Of a stretch of 39,669 nucleotides of DNA, positions 18,963 to 27,610 are shown in pieces. The DNA is from a virus, in IMG/VR virus record IMGVR_UViG_3300042987_002090, positions 1-39,669 of that record; one strand, written 5' to 3'. The notes beneath the pieces were generated by a model. It searched no databases, was not told the origin of the DNA, and worked only from the letters and a program-made list of their open reading frames with translations. The position numbers and the translations under genes were made by a program. Every line of letters starts with the position of its first letter. Position 1 is the first letter of the stretch.

Positions 18963-21900
18963 ATGATGAAGAAGATATTTGCGTTAGTACTCTTTTTAGT
19001 GCTTGGGAAGATAGGATACTCTCAATATCCCTTGCAACAAAATTTGGGAAGTGACAGTACAGTAGTTATTTCAAAGGGCGCTCTTCAGAGTCGCCTTTTG
19101 CCTATAGTAGTGGCCGATACGAATGCGGCCAATGCCCAACGTATGCGTCAGTATCCTGGAGCGCAGTTGTATACTACTAATGGGAACTTCTACTTAAGAA
19201 ATTCTAATGCAACTAAATGGATTTTAGTGTCGGGAAATGGTGGTGTAGTGGCCGACAATATCTACAATAGTAATGGAACTTTAACGGGAAATCGTACTTT
19301 AACGGGTGCGAATTATCGTTTGAACTTTAATGGTGTGAAAGAATTTGGGGTTGATGCAGCCGACTCGGTTATCATCACTTCCCCTTTAACATATATAACA
19401 TCTCCTTTAACAGGAGTAGTGATTAATACTACAGCAAGTGGAGTAGGTGCAAATGCAAGTCTTAGACTTAAGACTGATGTAGATGGGGAATGGTTAATAC
19501 ATACGGGAAATGATGGTACTACATCAGGAGATTTAAACTTCTATAGTCAAAGCAACGTAAGCCCTTATGCTAAATTCAAATCAACAGGGGGCATTCAGTT
19601 CCCAGCACTTCCCTCAGCATCAACAGATACAACAACCTATAAGCCTTTAGGTATTAGCTCAACAGGAAATCTTCAGCCAATGACTAATTGGCCAGGTGGC
19701 GGAGCTGGTACTGTAACTTCGGTTGCTACAAATGATGGAACGGGAATTAAAGGTGGAACAATTACAACTTCGGGAACTCTTTACATTGATACTACTTTAA
19801 TTTCAACGAGAGCCTATGCAAATAATGGTCTTGCAGGGAAGTTGAACATCTCAGATACAGCTTCTATGCTTGCACCCTATCTTCGCAAGGCAGACACAAC
19901 AGCCATGCTTAGTCCTTATTTCAGGACAGCAGGGGTTGGACTTGTGGGAAGTGGTCACACAGTCTCTGCAGATACGCTATTACTTTCAACAAGGGCGTGG
20001 CGTCAAAAGGGTGTTGATAGTGTTGCGGCTTTGGTAACAAATGGTTATGTACCCAATTCCCGCACCATAACAATAAATGGCAATACTCAAGACTTATCTG
20101 CTAATAGAACGTGGTCGGTGGGAACTGTTACCTCTGTGGCTACAAACTATGGTTTAACAGGTGGGACAATTACAAGTTCGGGAACTCTTAGCGTTGACTC
20201 CGCTTCCCTCTCAAATTATTATCTAAGACGTAAAGACTCTCTTACCTCTACTAATCCATTAGGATATGTAACTAAGAAAGTACTTGCAGATACAGCTTCA
20301 GCTATCAGAGGTGCTTTAACGGGGGGAACTGTTACCAGCGTGGCTACAAACAATGGAACAGGTATCACAGGGGGAACGATTACAAGCACGGGAACTCTTG
20401 CTATTGACACTTCCCTCATCTCCACAAGAGCATGGCGTCAAAAAGGTGTAGACTCAGTAGCGGCTCTTATTGGGGCAGGTTATATTCCTTATACAGGAGC
20501 TACGCAGAATGTTGACTTGGGAAATTATGGTATCACAACAGGATATGTAGGATTAGATTTGACTCCTACGGGAACTCCTACTACTCAAGGTACAATTTAT
20601 TGGGACGGCTCTGAAGAAACAGCAGCCTTAATTATGAATGGTACTATCCAAAGGGTAGGACTTGACCAATTCTATAATGTTAAAAACAGCTCAGGAGCTA
20701 CAATTCCAAAGGGTACTGCGGTGAGATTTGCGGGAACTGACGGTGCAAGCGGTCATATTTTAATTTTACCTTTCCTTGCAAATGGTACTTACCCTTCAGC
20801 ATATTTTATGGGAGTAACTTCCGAAGATATTGTAAACGGAGGATTTGGTAAGGTATCATCATTTGGTAGTGTAGAAAAGCTTAATACAAACGCATATAAT
20901 GCGGGAGACCTTTTATATGTTTCTACAACTGTAGCGGGAGGCTTTCAGACAACAATTCCCCAAGCACCAAATAACATCGTATTAACAGCAGCCGTATTAA
21001 CGAAGAGTGCTACTAATGGTAAGATAATTGTAAGACCAACAATAGGATCAAATATCAATAATGATGAAGGAGTTAAGATTACTTCTCCTACGAATGGGGA
21101 AGTCCTGGTATACAACTCTACTTCAGGACTATGGGTGGATTCTACTATTGCAGCAGCAGGTATTGCGGTGACAAGTGTCGCTACAAATACGTCAACTGGT
21201 ATTACTGGGGGAACTATTACCACTACGGGTACATTGGCTATTGACACTTCCCTTATTTCAACAAGATTATGGAGACAAAAGGGAATTGATAGTGTTCAAG
21301 CTAACCTAACAGCAGGTCTTGCTCTAAAGCTAAACATTAGCGATACAGCAAGTATGCTTTCCCCTTACAAAACATACTACCCAAGAAATGCTATTAGTTT
21401 GACTACTACGGGAAGTAGTGGTGCTTCAACATACAACTCATCAACAGGGGTACTAAATGTTCCCGTTTACACAGACCAATATGTAGGTACAGTAACATCT
21501 GTGGCTACCAATAATGGTACGGGTATAACAGGGGGAACTATTACCACTACGGGAACTCTTGCTATTGATACAACAGTTATCTCTACAAGGGCTTGGAGAC
21601 AGAAGGGAATTGACAGCGTAGCATCACTTGTAACAAGTGGCTATGTACCGACTTCCCGCACCCTAACAATAAATGGAACAAGCTATGACCTATCTGCAAA
21701 TAGATCTTGGAGTGTGGGAACTGTTACTTCAGTAGCAACAAACACATCAACAGGTATCACAGGTGGTACTATCACGGGAAGTGGTACTATAGCAGCCGAT
21801 ACCCTACTTCTAAGCACAAGAGCTTGGAGACAGAAGGGTGTGGATAGTGTTTCGGCTATCTTTGGCTCATATCTTCCCCTCACCCTAACATCAACACAAA

Positions 21901-24143
21901 GAATTGTAAACATCAACGGACAAACATTTGAGGTCTATGGCACAACGGGTGCGCTTTATAATTCAGGAAGACTTATTGTAGATCCAAACTATGGAGCAAT
22001 TGGATACCAAACATCGGGTATATTTAGTGGTTTACAAATCAGTCGCGTAACCAATGAGGCAACATTCAGTCAGTCAGGAGCTACTAAGATATTGAATTCA
22101 GGTTCTCTTGAAATAGGATATTCAGCTACCCAAGGGCTTTATAAATTTGATGTTTTAGGTACGGGAAGATTTACTGGTATATTGACTTTAGGTTCAACAC
22201 TTTCAAACGGAACTTATCAGTATACACTTCCCTCAGCAACAGGAACACTTGCACTAACATCCGATATTCCAAGTTTAAGTGGTTATGTTCAAGGAAGTGG
22301 TACTACAAACTATATTCCTAAGTTTACAGGAAGTAATACAATAGGTAACTCAAATCTTCAGACAGATGCCTCTGGCAACTTAGGATTAGGAGTAACTCCA
22401 AGTGCGTGGAGTACTATAATTCCTTTAGAAGTTGGTGGGACTGGGGGAAATTATGTTGGCGGATATAGTAAGCAACTTTATTTAGGTGCTAATCATTATT
22501 ACGATGGGTCAAACTATGTTTATAAAACTACTGGATATGCATCACAAATTCAGTTAATTAATGGAGGAGCTGTATTTAATACCGCTCCTTCAGGAACAGC
22601 AGGTAATGCTATCTCCTTTACACAAGCAATGACCTTATTTAGTACAGGTAATTTAGCTGTGGGAAATACTACCGATGCAGGCTACAAACTTGATGTAAAT
22701 GGTACAGGAAGGTTTAGTGGGAATTTATCAAGTAATGCAACTATTATTGCAAGTACAGGATTAAGAGTAAGAAAAAATACTACATCAGATGGGGCAACAG
22801 ATTTAGGAATATTTTATTCAAATAGTGGAGACATATTTTATTTATATGATTGGAATACTGCAACAAAAGGATTAGCATTAAATACAGGTACAGGAGCAGC
22901 TACCTTTTCAAGTAGTGTAACACTTAATGCAAGAGCATCAAATTTAGCATTAAGAATGCAATATCCTGATGACCCTAATTATAGATTAGATATTAATCAA
23001 GTTGTAACAAGTGGTCTTGTAAAACATTCTTTTGATGTAGTTAATGCAGGAACAAGTTATGCTAATAATTTAGTATTAGATAGGGGAAATGTTGGTATAG
23101 GTACGAGTTCCCCAAGTTATAAATTAGACGTAAACGGAAACGTTCATGCAGGTACATATTTCTTTAGTGAAGCAACAGGAAATGTAGGATATGCTTTAAA
23201 TAGTTCAGGAGCTAATGTAGGACAAATTAACAATGTTAATTCTACAACTTGGTCTTTAGGATATGGTGGACTTAGTTCAATAGGAACAAATGTTTTATCT
23301 TGGAATACTTCGGGAAATGTTGGTATAGGTACGACTTCCCCTTGGACTACTCTTTCAATTGGTACAACTGCTGGTATAGGAACTGCAAATGATGCTTTAG
23401 GTGATATAGTAGGAAAAGTAGGATTGCAATTTCAAAATTCAATTGGAGGATATTCTGCGGCTGGAATATATAATTTAACAAGTGGTAGTTTTGGGGGGAA
23501 TCTTTTATTTGCTACAAAAGCAGATGGGGGAAATGAAATTAAAGAAAGAATGAGAATAACATCAGGGGGAAATGTTGGTATAGGTACGACGTCGCCAGCA
23601 GTAATTTCTGGATATACAATTGTTGGCATTAATAATGCTACATACGGGGGAATATTAGATATAATGAGCAATGGTGCGACAATTGGTAGATTTTGGACAT
23701 CTGGGAATGCTGCTAACTTATGGTCTGTACCGTCAGTACCTTTGACATTTGGTACTACTGATACTGAGCGAATGAGAATAACATCAGGGGGAAATGTACT
23801 TGTGGGAACAACAACAGATGATGGAACAGGTAAAGTACAAGTATCTGGTAATGTATCTCTTAATAATGAAGGAATTTTTTTGGGAAGAAATTCTGTAACG
23901 GTTTCTGCTTTAAATACTGACTATGTTTTAATTAATAGTGTTCCAAATGGAATAATTGTAATTAGAGATAATACTTCAGGTGGAACTGGTTGCTATTTAT
24001 TAGACCCAAATGCTGGTGTTATAACAATAGCTACAAATGTTAATGGAACTTTAGTTTTCACCTATAGTGGTGGTAAATGGTATATTAAAAAAACATCAGG
24101 AACTGTTGCAACAAATTATACTTGGGCTTTTGTAAGTGGATAA
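18963..24143 (+). CDS. repeat-built tail fibre with signal peptide (1726 aa)
   Basis: The N-terminus is a textbook Sec signal peptide: MMKKIFALVLFLVLGKIGYSQ, with charged Lys, a hydrophobic core and likely cleavage before Gln. Residues about 250-970 hold six copies of a unit like VTSVATNNGTGITGGTIT, mixed with STRAWRQKGVDSV segments. The rest carries the fibre motifs YKLDVNGTGRFSG, NVGIGTTSP and MRITSGGNV that are typical of Bacteroidetes fibre-like surface proteins. The usual C-terminal S74 auto-chaperone is missing: the protein ends with a short beta domain (TYSGGKWYIKKTSGTVATNY). It should form a trimeric receptor-binding fibre, but a signal peptide is unexpected for a protein assembled in the cytoplasm. 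Confidence is high for fibre-like, moderate for virion fibre. Confidence 0.82.
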   Translation: MMKKIFALVLFLVLGKIGYSQYPLQQNLGSDSTVVISKGALQSRLLPIVVADTNAANAQRMRQYPGAQLYTTNGNFYLRNSNATKWILVSGNGGVVADNIYNSNGTLTGNRTLTGANYRLNFNGVKEFGVDAADSVIITSPLTYITSPLTGVVINTTASGVGANASLRLKTDVDGEWLIHTGNDGTTSGDLNFYSQSNVSPYAKFKSTGGIQFPALPSASTDTTTYKPLGISSTGNLQPMTNWPGGGAGTVTSVATNDGTGIKGGTITTSGTLYIDTTLISTRAYANNGLAGKLNISDTASMLAPYLRKADTTAMLSPYFRTAGVGLVGSGHTVSADTLLLSTRAWRQKGVDSVAALVTNGYVPNSRTITINGNTQDLSANRTWSVGTVTSVATNYGLTGGTITSSGTLSVDSASLSNYYLRRKDSLTSTNPLGYVTKKVLADTASAIRGALTGGTVTSVATNNGTGITGGTITSTGTLAIDTSLISTRAWRQKGVDSVAALIGAGYIPYTGATQNVDLGNYGITTGYVGLDLTPTGTPTTQGTIYWDGSEETAALIMNGTIQRVGLDQFYNVKNSSGATIPKGTAVRFAGTDGASGHILILPFLANGTYPSAYFMGVTSEDIVNGGFGKVSSFGSVEKLNTNAYNAGDLLYVSTTVAGGFQTTIPQAPNNIVLTAAVLTKSATNGKIIVRPTIGSNINNDEGVKITSPTNGEVLVYNSTSGLWVDSTIAAAGIAVTSVATNTSTGITGGTITTTGTLAIDTSLISTRLWRQKGIDSVQANLTAGLALKLNISDTASMLSPYKTYYPRNAISLTTTGSSGASTYNSSTGVLNVPVYTDQYVGTVTSVATNNGTGITGGTITTTGTLAIDTTVISTRAWRQKGIDSVASLVTSGYVPTSRTLTINGTSYDLSANRSWSVGTVTSVATNTSTGITGGTITGSGTIAADTLLLSTRAWRQKGVDSVSAIFGSYLPLTLTSTQRIVNINGQTFEVYGTTGALYNSGRLIVDPNYGAIGYQTSGIFSGLQISRVTNEATFSQSGATKILNSGSLEIGYSATQGLYKFDVLGTGRFTGILTLGSTLSNGTYQYTLPSATGTLALTSDIPSLSGYVQGSGTTNYIPKFTGSNTIGNSNLQTDASGNLGLGVTPSAWSTIIPLEVGGTGGNYVGGYSKQLYLGANHYYDGSNYVYKTTGYASQIQLINGGAVFNTAPSGTAGNAISFTQAMTLFSTGNLAVGNTTDAGYKLDVNGTGRFSGNLSSNATIIASTGLRVRKNTTSDGATDLGIFYSNSGDIFYLYDWNTATKGLALNTGTGAATFSSSVTLNARASNLALRMQYPDDPNYRLDINQVVTSGLVKHSFDVVNAGTSYANNLVLDRGNVGIGTSSPSYKLDVNGNVHAGTYFFSEATGNVGYALNSSGANVGQINNVNSTTWSLGYGGLSSIGTNVLSWNTSGNVGIGTTSPWTTLSIGTTAGIGTANDALGDIVGKVGLQFQNSIGGYSAAGIYNLTSGSFGGNLLFATKADGGNEIKERMRITSGGNVGIGTTSPAVISGYTIVGINNATYGGILDIMSNGATIGRFWTSGNAANLWSVPSVPLTFGTTDTERMRITSGGNVLVGTTTDDGTGKVQVSGNVSLNNEGIFLGRNSVTVSALNTDYVLINSVPNGIIVIRDNTSGGTGCYLLDPNAGVITIATNVNGTLVFTYSGGKWYIKKTSGTVATNYTWAFVSG
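19710..21890 (+). repeat. degenerate fibre repeat array
   Basis: The unit encoding VTSVATN starts near 19712, 20124, 20326, 21168, 21487 and 21717. Several copies are followed about 80-100 bases later by the segment encoding STRAWRQKG.DSV (near 19989, 20427, 21261, 21590, 21820). Copies differ mainly at third codon positions, and nearly all keep ACGGGAACT or TCGGGAACT. Such arrays allow copy number, and so fibre length, to change by recombination. Confidence 0.85.
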
Positions 24144-24145
24144 TA

Positions 24146-24202
24146 CAAGAGCTTAAAACTGAAATAGAAGCCCTTAAAAAACCAGGTAATTCTAATAATT
24201 AA
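24146..24202 (+). pseudogene. remnant of an S74-type fibre C-terminus
   Basis: Directly after the fibre stop codon, in a different frame, the DNA reads QELKTEIEALKKPGNSNN then TAA. This is the usual end of the coiled coil that closes peptidase S74 (intramolecular chaperone) domains on fibres. No start codon serves it. It looks like the stub left when the S74 domain was replaced by the present C-terminal beta domain, or was lost by frameshift and deletion. Confidence 0.7.
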
Positions 24203-24213
24203 CAATAAGGGGA

Positions 24214-24240
24214 GGGAAGTCGTGGTAGCCATGACTTCCC
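24214..24240. repeat. 12-bp inverted repeat built from GGGAAGTCGTGG
   Basis: GGGAAGTCGTGG at 24214-24225, a 3-base loop TAG, and CCATGACTTCCC at 24229-24240 form a 12-bp stem with one G.T pair. No T-run follows on either strand, so it is not a standard terminator. Both arms contain the enriched GGGAAGT word. It lies between the fibre stub and an exported-protein gene. Confidence 0.85.
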
Positions 24241-24288
24241 TGCTCCAAAAAAAATAATAAAAAATAACAAACAATTAAAAAAAACAAT

Positions 24289-24296
24289 TAACTTTG
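24289..24296 (+). promoter_or_regulatory. possible -7 box, nearly leaderless transcript
   Basis: TAACTTTG fits TAnnTTTG and ends only four bases before the ATG at 24301. If used, the transcript would have almost no leader. The -33 region (A-rich) is poor. Confidence 0.4.
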
Positions 24297-24300
24297 GTCT

Positions 24301-24711
24301 ATGAGAAAATCAATTTTATCCTTAGTATTAGTATTTGCTTTCCTTGCAGGTAAAGCTCAAACTCCAGTTATAGATACAGCTGCGCATAACATAACTTGCG
24401 CTAAAATTGTCCCAGTAAAGGGTCAATTTTCAGACTCTACCCTTTCGTATTATTTAGGTGCTTATGCAATAAATGATAACCTAAAGAATAGTGCGACTTT
24501 TTATTGGTGTCTAATGTACGGAGTTACTGATTCTACTGGAACAGTAGTTAAACCAGGTGGTGTTTCTGCTCAAGGAAACTATGTTTTAACAGGGGAAAAT
24601 TACCAAAAATGGTGCAATTCCGAACCGTGTGACAGTTGGCCTCTACAAGTTATTGGTCAAGCTTACGGGTTGGTTTTCCCTCCAGTAACAGGAAAGCCTA
24701 ATAAAAACTAA
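24301..24711 (+). CDS. exported protein of unknown function (136 aa)
   Basis: A clear signal peptide (MRKSILSLVLVFAFLAGKAQ, cleavage before or after Gln) is followed by about 115 residues with four Cys (ITCAK, YWCLM, KWCNSEPCDSW), which could form disulfides outside the cytoplasm. No family is recognised. It directly follows the signal-peptide-bearing fibre gene and may work with it at the cell surface or on the virion; a moron that alters the host envelope is the alternative. A homing endonuclease gene begins five bases after its stop. Confidence 0.65.
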   Translation: MRKSILSLVLVFAFLAGKAQTPVIDTAAHNITCAKIVPVKGQFSDSTLSYYLGAYAINDNLKNSATFYWCLMYGVTDSTGTVVKPGGVSAQGNYVLTGENYQKWCNSEPCDSWPLQVIGQAYGLVFPPVTGKPNKN

Positions 24712-24716
24712 ATAAT

Positions 24717-25889
24717 TTGGCATACGTTTATCTTCATACAAGGCTTGACAAAAACGAGCCTTTTTACGTTGGTATAGGTAGTGATGAATATAAGTATGGG
24801 GGAAAATATGCCAGATCTAAACACACAATACAAAGAAATAGACATTGGAAAAATATAGTAAAATTAACGGATTACACAATAGATATACTCTTTGATAATC
24901 TTTCTTGGGAAGAAGCTTGCCAAAAAGAAATAGAACTAATTAAATTTTACGGGAGGTCGGACTTAGGTCTTGGGCCTCTTTGCAATTTAACGGATGGAGG
25001 AGATGGAGCAATTGGGAGTAAACATACAATTGAACAATTAGAAAAAATGAGAAGAAAAGTTGTTCAATGTACTTTAGAAGGGGAAATGGTGAAAGTATGG
25101 GACTATGCAAGACAAGTAAGTGAAATTGGGTATTCTCACGCTGGGATCGTAAAATGCTGTAATGGTAAAGTAAATTCTGCTTATGGGTTTAGGTGGCATT
25201 ATTTTGGGGAAGAGTTAAAGCCATATATTCCCCCAAAACCAAGAAAAGTTCCTGCTCCAAGAGTTAGATTTAAAAGAAAAGTTGTTCAAAAGAATTTAAG
25301 GGGAGAACCTATTAAGATATGGAATTCTTTTGCTGAAATTGAAAAAGAAACTGGGTTGTTAGCTTGTAATGTGTGTGCTGGCTGTACTAAAAGAGGTGTA
25401 GTATATGGTTATAAATGGGAATATTTTGATGAAAATAAAGAATATAATCTTGTAGAAGCGGAGTATTCAAAAAAATTTACATCTAAAAAAAGAATAGTTC
25501 AGAAAACAGAAAACGGTGATGTTTTAAGAATATGGGAAGGAATAGCTGAAATTGAAAAAAATACCGATTTTAAAAAAAGTCATATTTATAACTGTTGTAT
25601 TAATAGACATGTAAAACCAACTGCGTATGGATATGTTTGGGAATATGTGGATGTAAACAAAAATTATGAAATAAAAAATTTGGGAATTGATTGCACTAAA
25701 AAATTAGTTCCTTACGGGAAAATAATACAAAAATCAATAGACGGGCAAGTCATTAAAATTTGGGATTGTGCAAGATTTATAGAACAAGAAATAGGCATCC
25801 CAAGAAATGCAGTATATCAAGTTTTAGGGAAAAGGTATCAAGAAAGAGGTTGGAATAAAGCTCATGGTTATCGTTGGTCTTGGGCTTAA
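24717..25889 (+). CDS. GIY-YIG homing endonuclease with four NUMOD1-like repeats
   Basis: A 390-aa protein. The start is TTG at 24717; it is supported because the paralogue at 29479 starts with ATG at the same point (AYVYLHTRLDKNEPFYVGIG here, AYLYRHIRLDKNEPFYIGIS there). The family Tyr pair, an Arg in the RNRHW region, the Glu (CQKEIELI) and the Asn (LCNLTDGGDG) are present. After residue 110 come four units of about 65 residues, each starting like KVVQKNLRGEPIKIWNSFAE and ending YGYKWEYF: NUMOD1-type helix-turn-helix DNA readers. It contains no GGGAAGT word, unlike the phage core. A selfish gene inserted between the exported protein and the lysis cassette. Confidence 0.88.
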   Translation: MAYVYLHTRLDKNEPFYVGIGSDEYKYGGKYARSKHTIQRNRHWKNIVKLTDYTIDILFDNLSWEEACQKEIELIKFYGRSDLGLGPLCNLTDGGDGAIGSKHTIEQLEKMRRKVVQCTLEGEMVKVWDYARQVSEIGYSHAGIVKCCNGKVNSAYGFRWHYFGEELKPYIPPKPRKVPAPRVRFKRKVVQKNLRGEPIKIWNSFAEIEKETGLLACNVCAGCTKRGVVYGYKWEYFDENKEYNLVEAEYSKKFTSKKRIVQKTENGDVLRIWEGIAEIEKNTDFKKSHIYNCCINRHVKPTAYGYVWEYVDVNKNYEIKNLGIDCTKKLVPYGKIIQKSIDGQVIKIWDCARFIEQEIGIPRNAVYQVLGKRYQERGWNKAHGYRWSWA

Positions 25890-25895
25890 ATAAAA

Positions 25896-25929
25896 TTTGG
25901 CTGAATTATTGAAATTATTATTATATTTG
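25896..25929 (+). promoter_or_regulatory. Bacteroidetes-type promoter of the lysis cassette
   Basis: TTTGG at 25896-25900 and TATATTTG at 25922-25929 are separated by 21 bases, an excellent match to the Bacteroidetes housekeeping consensus. The expected start of transcription falls just before GGGAAGTTATGAGTTCCCC, an imperfect inverted repeat in the leader, and the first lysis gene starts at 25973. Confidence 0.82.
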
Positions 25930-25972
25930 TCATGGGAAGTTATGAGTTCCCCTTAACCTAAAAATTAAAAAA

Positions 25973-26218
25973 ATGAAAAAAACACTTGCAATTATCGGAG
26001 TTCTTGGACTATTATCATTCACAATTGAGAAGTATGTGGTAGTAAAATTTAAAGAAGATCAAATCAACTACCATTGGCAGAACTTGAATACAATTAAAAA
26101 TGTTGTAAATCAATCTTCCCTTCCTCATAACCAAGTTGTGTTTATTTATCAGTCCATAGACAGCCTACAAAAAGACATACAAGCAAGCGCAACAATTGAC
26201 AGCACAGCTAAAAAATAA
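25973..26218 (+). CDS. small membrane-anchored protein, lysis cassette (81 aa)
   Basis: It has an N-terminal hydrophobic segment (KKTLAIIGVLGLLSFTI, residues 2-18) and then a polar, helical tail rich in Gln, Asn and Asp (YQSIDSLQKDIQASATIDS). It is probably anchored with the tail in the periplasm. It is the first gene behind the promoter at 25896. An accessory lysis or regulator role (antiholin-like) is possible but not shown. Confidence 0.6.
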   Translation: MKKTLAIIGVLGLLSFTIEKYVVVKFKEDQINYHWQNLNTIKNVVNQSSLPHNQVVFIYQSIDSLQKDIQASATIDSTAKK

Positions 26219-26241
26219 AAAAATGTAAAGTGCAAAAAGCA

Positions 26242-26448
26242 ATGGAACATAACACAGGTTCTTTTAATGCAGGAAATGGACATATTAATTTTCTAATTTC
26301 CGTAATATCGGGTTCTTTTGTGTGGCTCGGTGCTGCTGATGTTGATATGATTTTTAAGACAATAGCTTTTCTTTTGTCTGCGACTACTTCGGTATTGGCA
26401 AGTATAAACTATTTAAAATCTATCAAAAAATTAAACCGTAAAAACTAA
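26242..26448 (+). CDS. putative holin-like protein (68 aa)
   Basis: Two predicted membrane helices (FLISVISGSFVWLGAADVDM and FKTIAFLLSATTSVLASINY) with a basic C-terminal tail (KSIKKLNRKN). The ATG at 26242 is chosen over an upstream GTG at 26230 because an ATG is usual here and the extra residues add nothing recognisable. Small two-helix proteins with a positive tail next to another holin-like gene are typical class II holins or holin partners. Confidence 0.62.
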   Translation: MEHNTGSFNAGNGHINFLISVISGSFVWLGAADVDMIFKTIAFLLSATTSVLASINYLKSIKKLNRKN

Positions 26449-26452
26449 TTAT

Positions 26453-26689
26453 ATGAAGCAATCTGTATTTGGTACTTTGGGAACTCGTGACCTTGTAAAT
26501 GGTCTTGTAGTTGCTTTCCTGTCTTCATTTTTGACAGGTCTTGTTGCTACATTAGAAGCGGGAACACTTCCCACTTTAGCACAATTAAAATCAAGCCTAC
26601 TTGTAGGACTTGCTGCTGGTGTATCTTACCTACTTAAAAACTTCTTGACTAACTCTCAGGGACAATTAATGACTACTGAGGGTAAGTAA
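26453..26689 (+). CDS. putative holin (78 aa)
   Basis: It has two membrane segments (LVNGLVVAFLSSFLTGLVAT and LLVGLAAGVSYLLKNFLTNS) and a polar C-terminus ending in GQLMTTEGK. The motif AG.SYLLKN.LTNS.G is one I associate with holins of Bacteroidetes phages. It would form the inner-membrane lesion that releases the endolysin encoded at 27787. It lies four bases after the other holin-like gene. Confidence 0.68.
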   Translation: MKQSVFGTLGTRDLVNGLVVAFLSSFLTGLVATLEAGTLPTLAQLKSSLLVGLAAGVSYLLKNFLTNSQGQLMTTEGK

Positions 26690-26707
26690 GGGAAGTACTA
26701 CTACCCA

Positions 26708-27226
26708 ATGAAAAGACTGCTACTACTTATCATAACCGCATCCCTCATTGCAGGGTGCTACACAGAAAGAGCTAACGAAAGGCGACTGAATAAAGCAGTC
26801 GCCTTAGTCACATCAAGGCCTCTCCTTTTGTCTAAGCTTTGCGGAGATGCTTACCCCGTAAAAGACACCATCATTATTCGCAAAGACTCAATAACATTAG
26901 ATACAATTTATGAGTTGCCTTTTAATGATACGATAGTATCACATGATACTATATATATTGTAAAAACACTTCCCTCAAAGACAATCACAAAAACTATCTA
27001 TAAGGAAAGGGAAGTCGTGAAAGAGAACACAGCCAAAATAGAACAGCAAAAAGAACTGTATATCCAATGCGAAGACAAATACCAAAAGCTTTATTTCAAA
27101 TGGGAAGAGGCGGATAAGAAAGCCAAAAGCCGTTTCTGGTGGCTGTTGATCCTAATAGCCCTATTCACAGGTTTTATCCTACGCAAGCCCATAGCTTCCC
27201 TCATACTAAAAACACCTATCAGATAA
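26708..27226 (+). CDS. single-gene spanin (u-spanin)
   Basis: A 172-aa protein with a lipoprotein signal (MKRLLLLIITASLIAGC, Cys17 as lipidation site), a periplasmic stretch with beta and coiled-coil character (KTITKTIYKEREVVKENTAK) and a C-terminal membrane helix (FWWLLILIALFTGFIL, about residues 143-158) with basic residues after it. An outer-membrane lipid anchor joined to an inner-membrane helix in one chain is the u-spanin design known from phage T1 gp11. It would fuse the two membranes in the last step of lysis. The neighbours (holins, endolysin) agree. A GGGAAGTCGTG word lies inside at 27009. Confidence 0.75.
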   Translation: MKRLLLLIITASLIAGCYTERANERRLNKAVALVTSRPLLLSKLCGDAYPVKDTIIIRKDSITLDTIYELPFNDTIVSHDTIYIVKTLPSKTITKTIYKEREVVKENTAKIEQQKELYIQCEDKYQKLYFKWEEADKKAKSRFWWLLILIALFTGFILRKPIASLILKTPIR

Positions 27227-27229
27227 AGT

Positions 27230-27601
27230 ATGTTCTACCTATCCGAAATAATATTACTTATCATTAACGTAATTATGGCGGAGTGGCATACTCATCTAAA
27301 GGATAAAAATATCCGTTACAATAAAGATGTTTATGTAATAGGGTATGTGGGAATTGCTCTTATCCTAACCGCAATAAGCAGGTCTATCCTACTTGTACCA
27401 ACTGCTTTTTTACTCCATAAAGTAGCTTACGACTTCGCTTATAACATATTTAGGGGACTTCCATTATTCTTTGTCAGCACTTCCCCTATGTCACTAATAG
27501 ACAGAATTCATTTTTATTTTTTAGGGAAATACTCAGAAATATATCAAGTAGTATATCTATTACTTATTCTAACAATAAATGGCGCAGAAGCAAATTTATG
27601 A
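27230..27601 (+). CDS. membrane protein of unknown function, lysis cassette (123 aa)
   Basis: Three or four hydrophobic segments: LSEIILLIINVIMAEW, YVIGYVGIALILTAISRSIL, YNIFRGLPLFFVSTS and YQVVYLLLILTI. No family is recognised. It starts four bases after the spanin stop and is followed by two ATGA-coupled genes ending in the endolysin. It may be another holin-related or envelope protein. Confidence 0.6.
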   Translation: MFYLSEIILLIINVIMAEWHTHLKDKNIRYNKDVYVIGYVGIALILTAISRSILLVPTAFLLHKVAYDFAYNIFRGLPLFFVSTSPMSLIDRIHFYFLGKYSEIYQVVYLLLILTINGAEANL

Positions 27602-27610
27602 TAGAGGGAG

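Noticed and set aside
20219-21916. - strand open frames inside the fibre gene
   Set aside because: They recur with the fibre repeats and give Val/Pro-rich nonsense (VIVPPVIPV), the reverse reading of Gly/Thr repeats.
24214-24240. Standard terminator after the fibre gene
   Set aside because: The stem is good, but no T-run follows on either strand.
24717-25889. The four repeated units as a CRISPR-like or tandem DNA repeat
   Set aside because: The DNA units are diverged and differ in length; the repetition is at protein level and fits NUMOD1-type modules.
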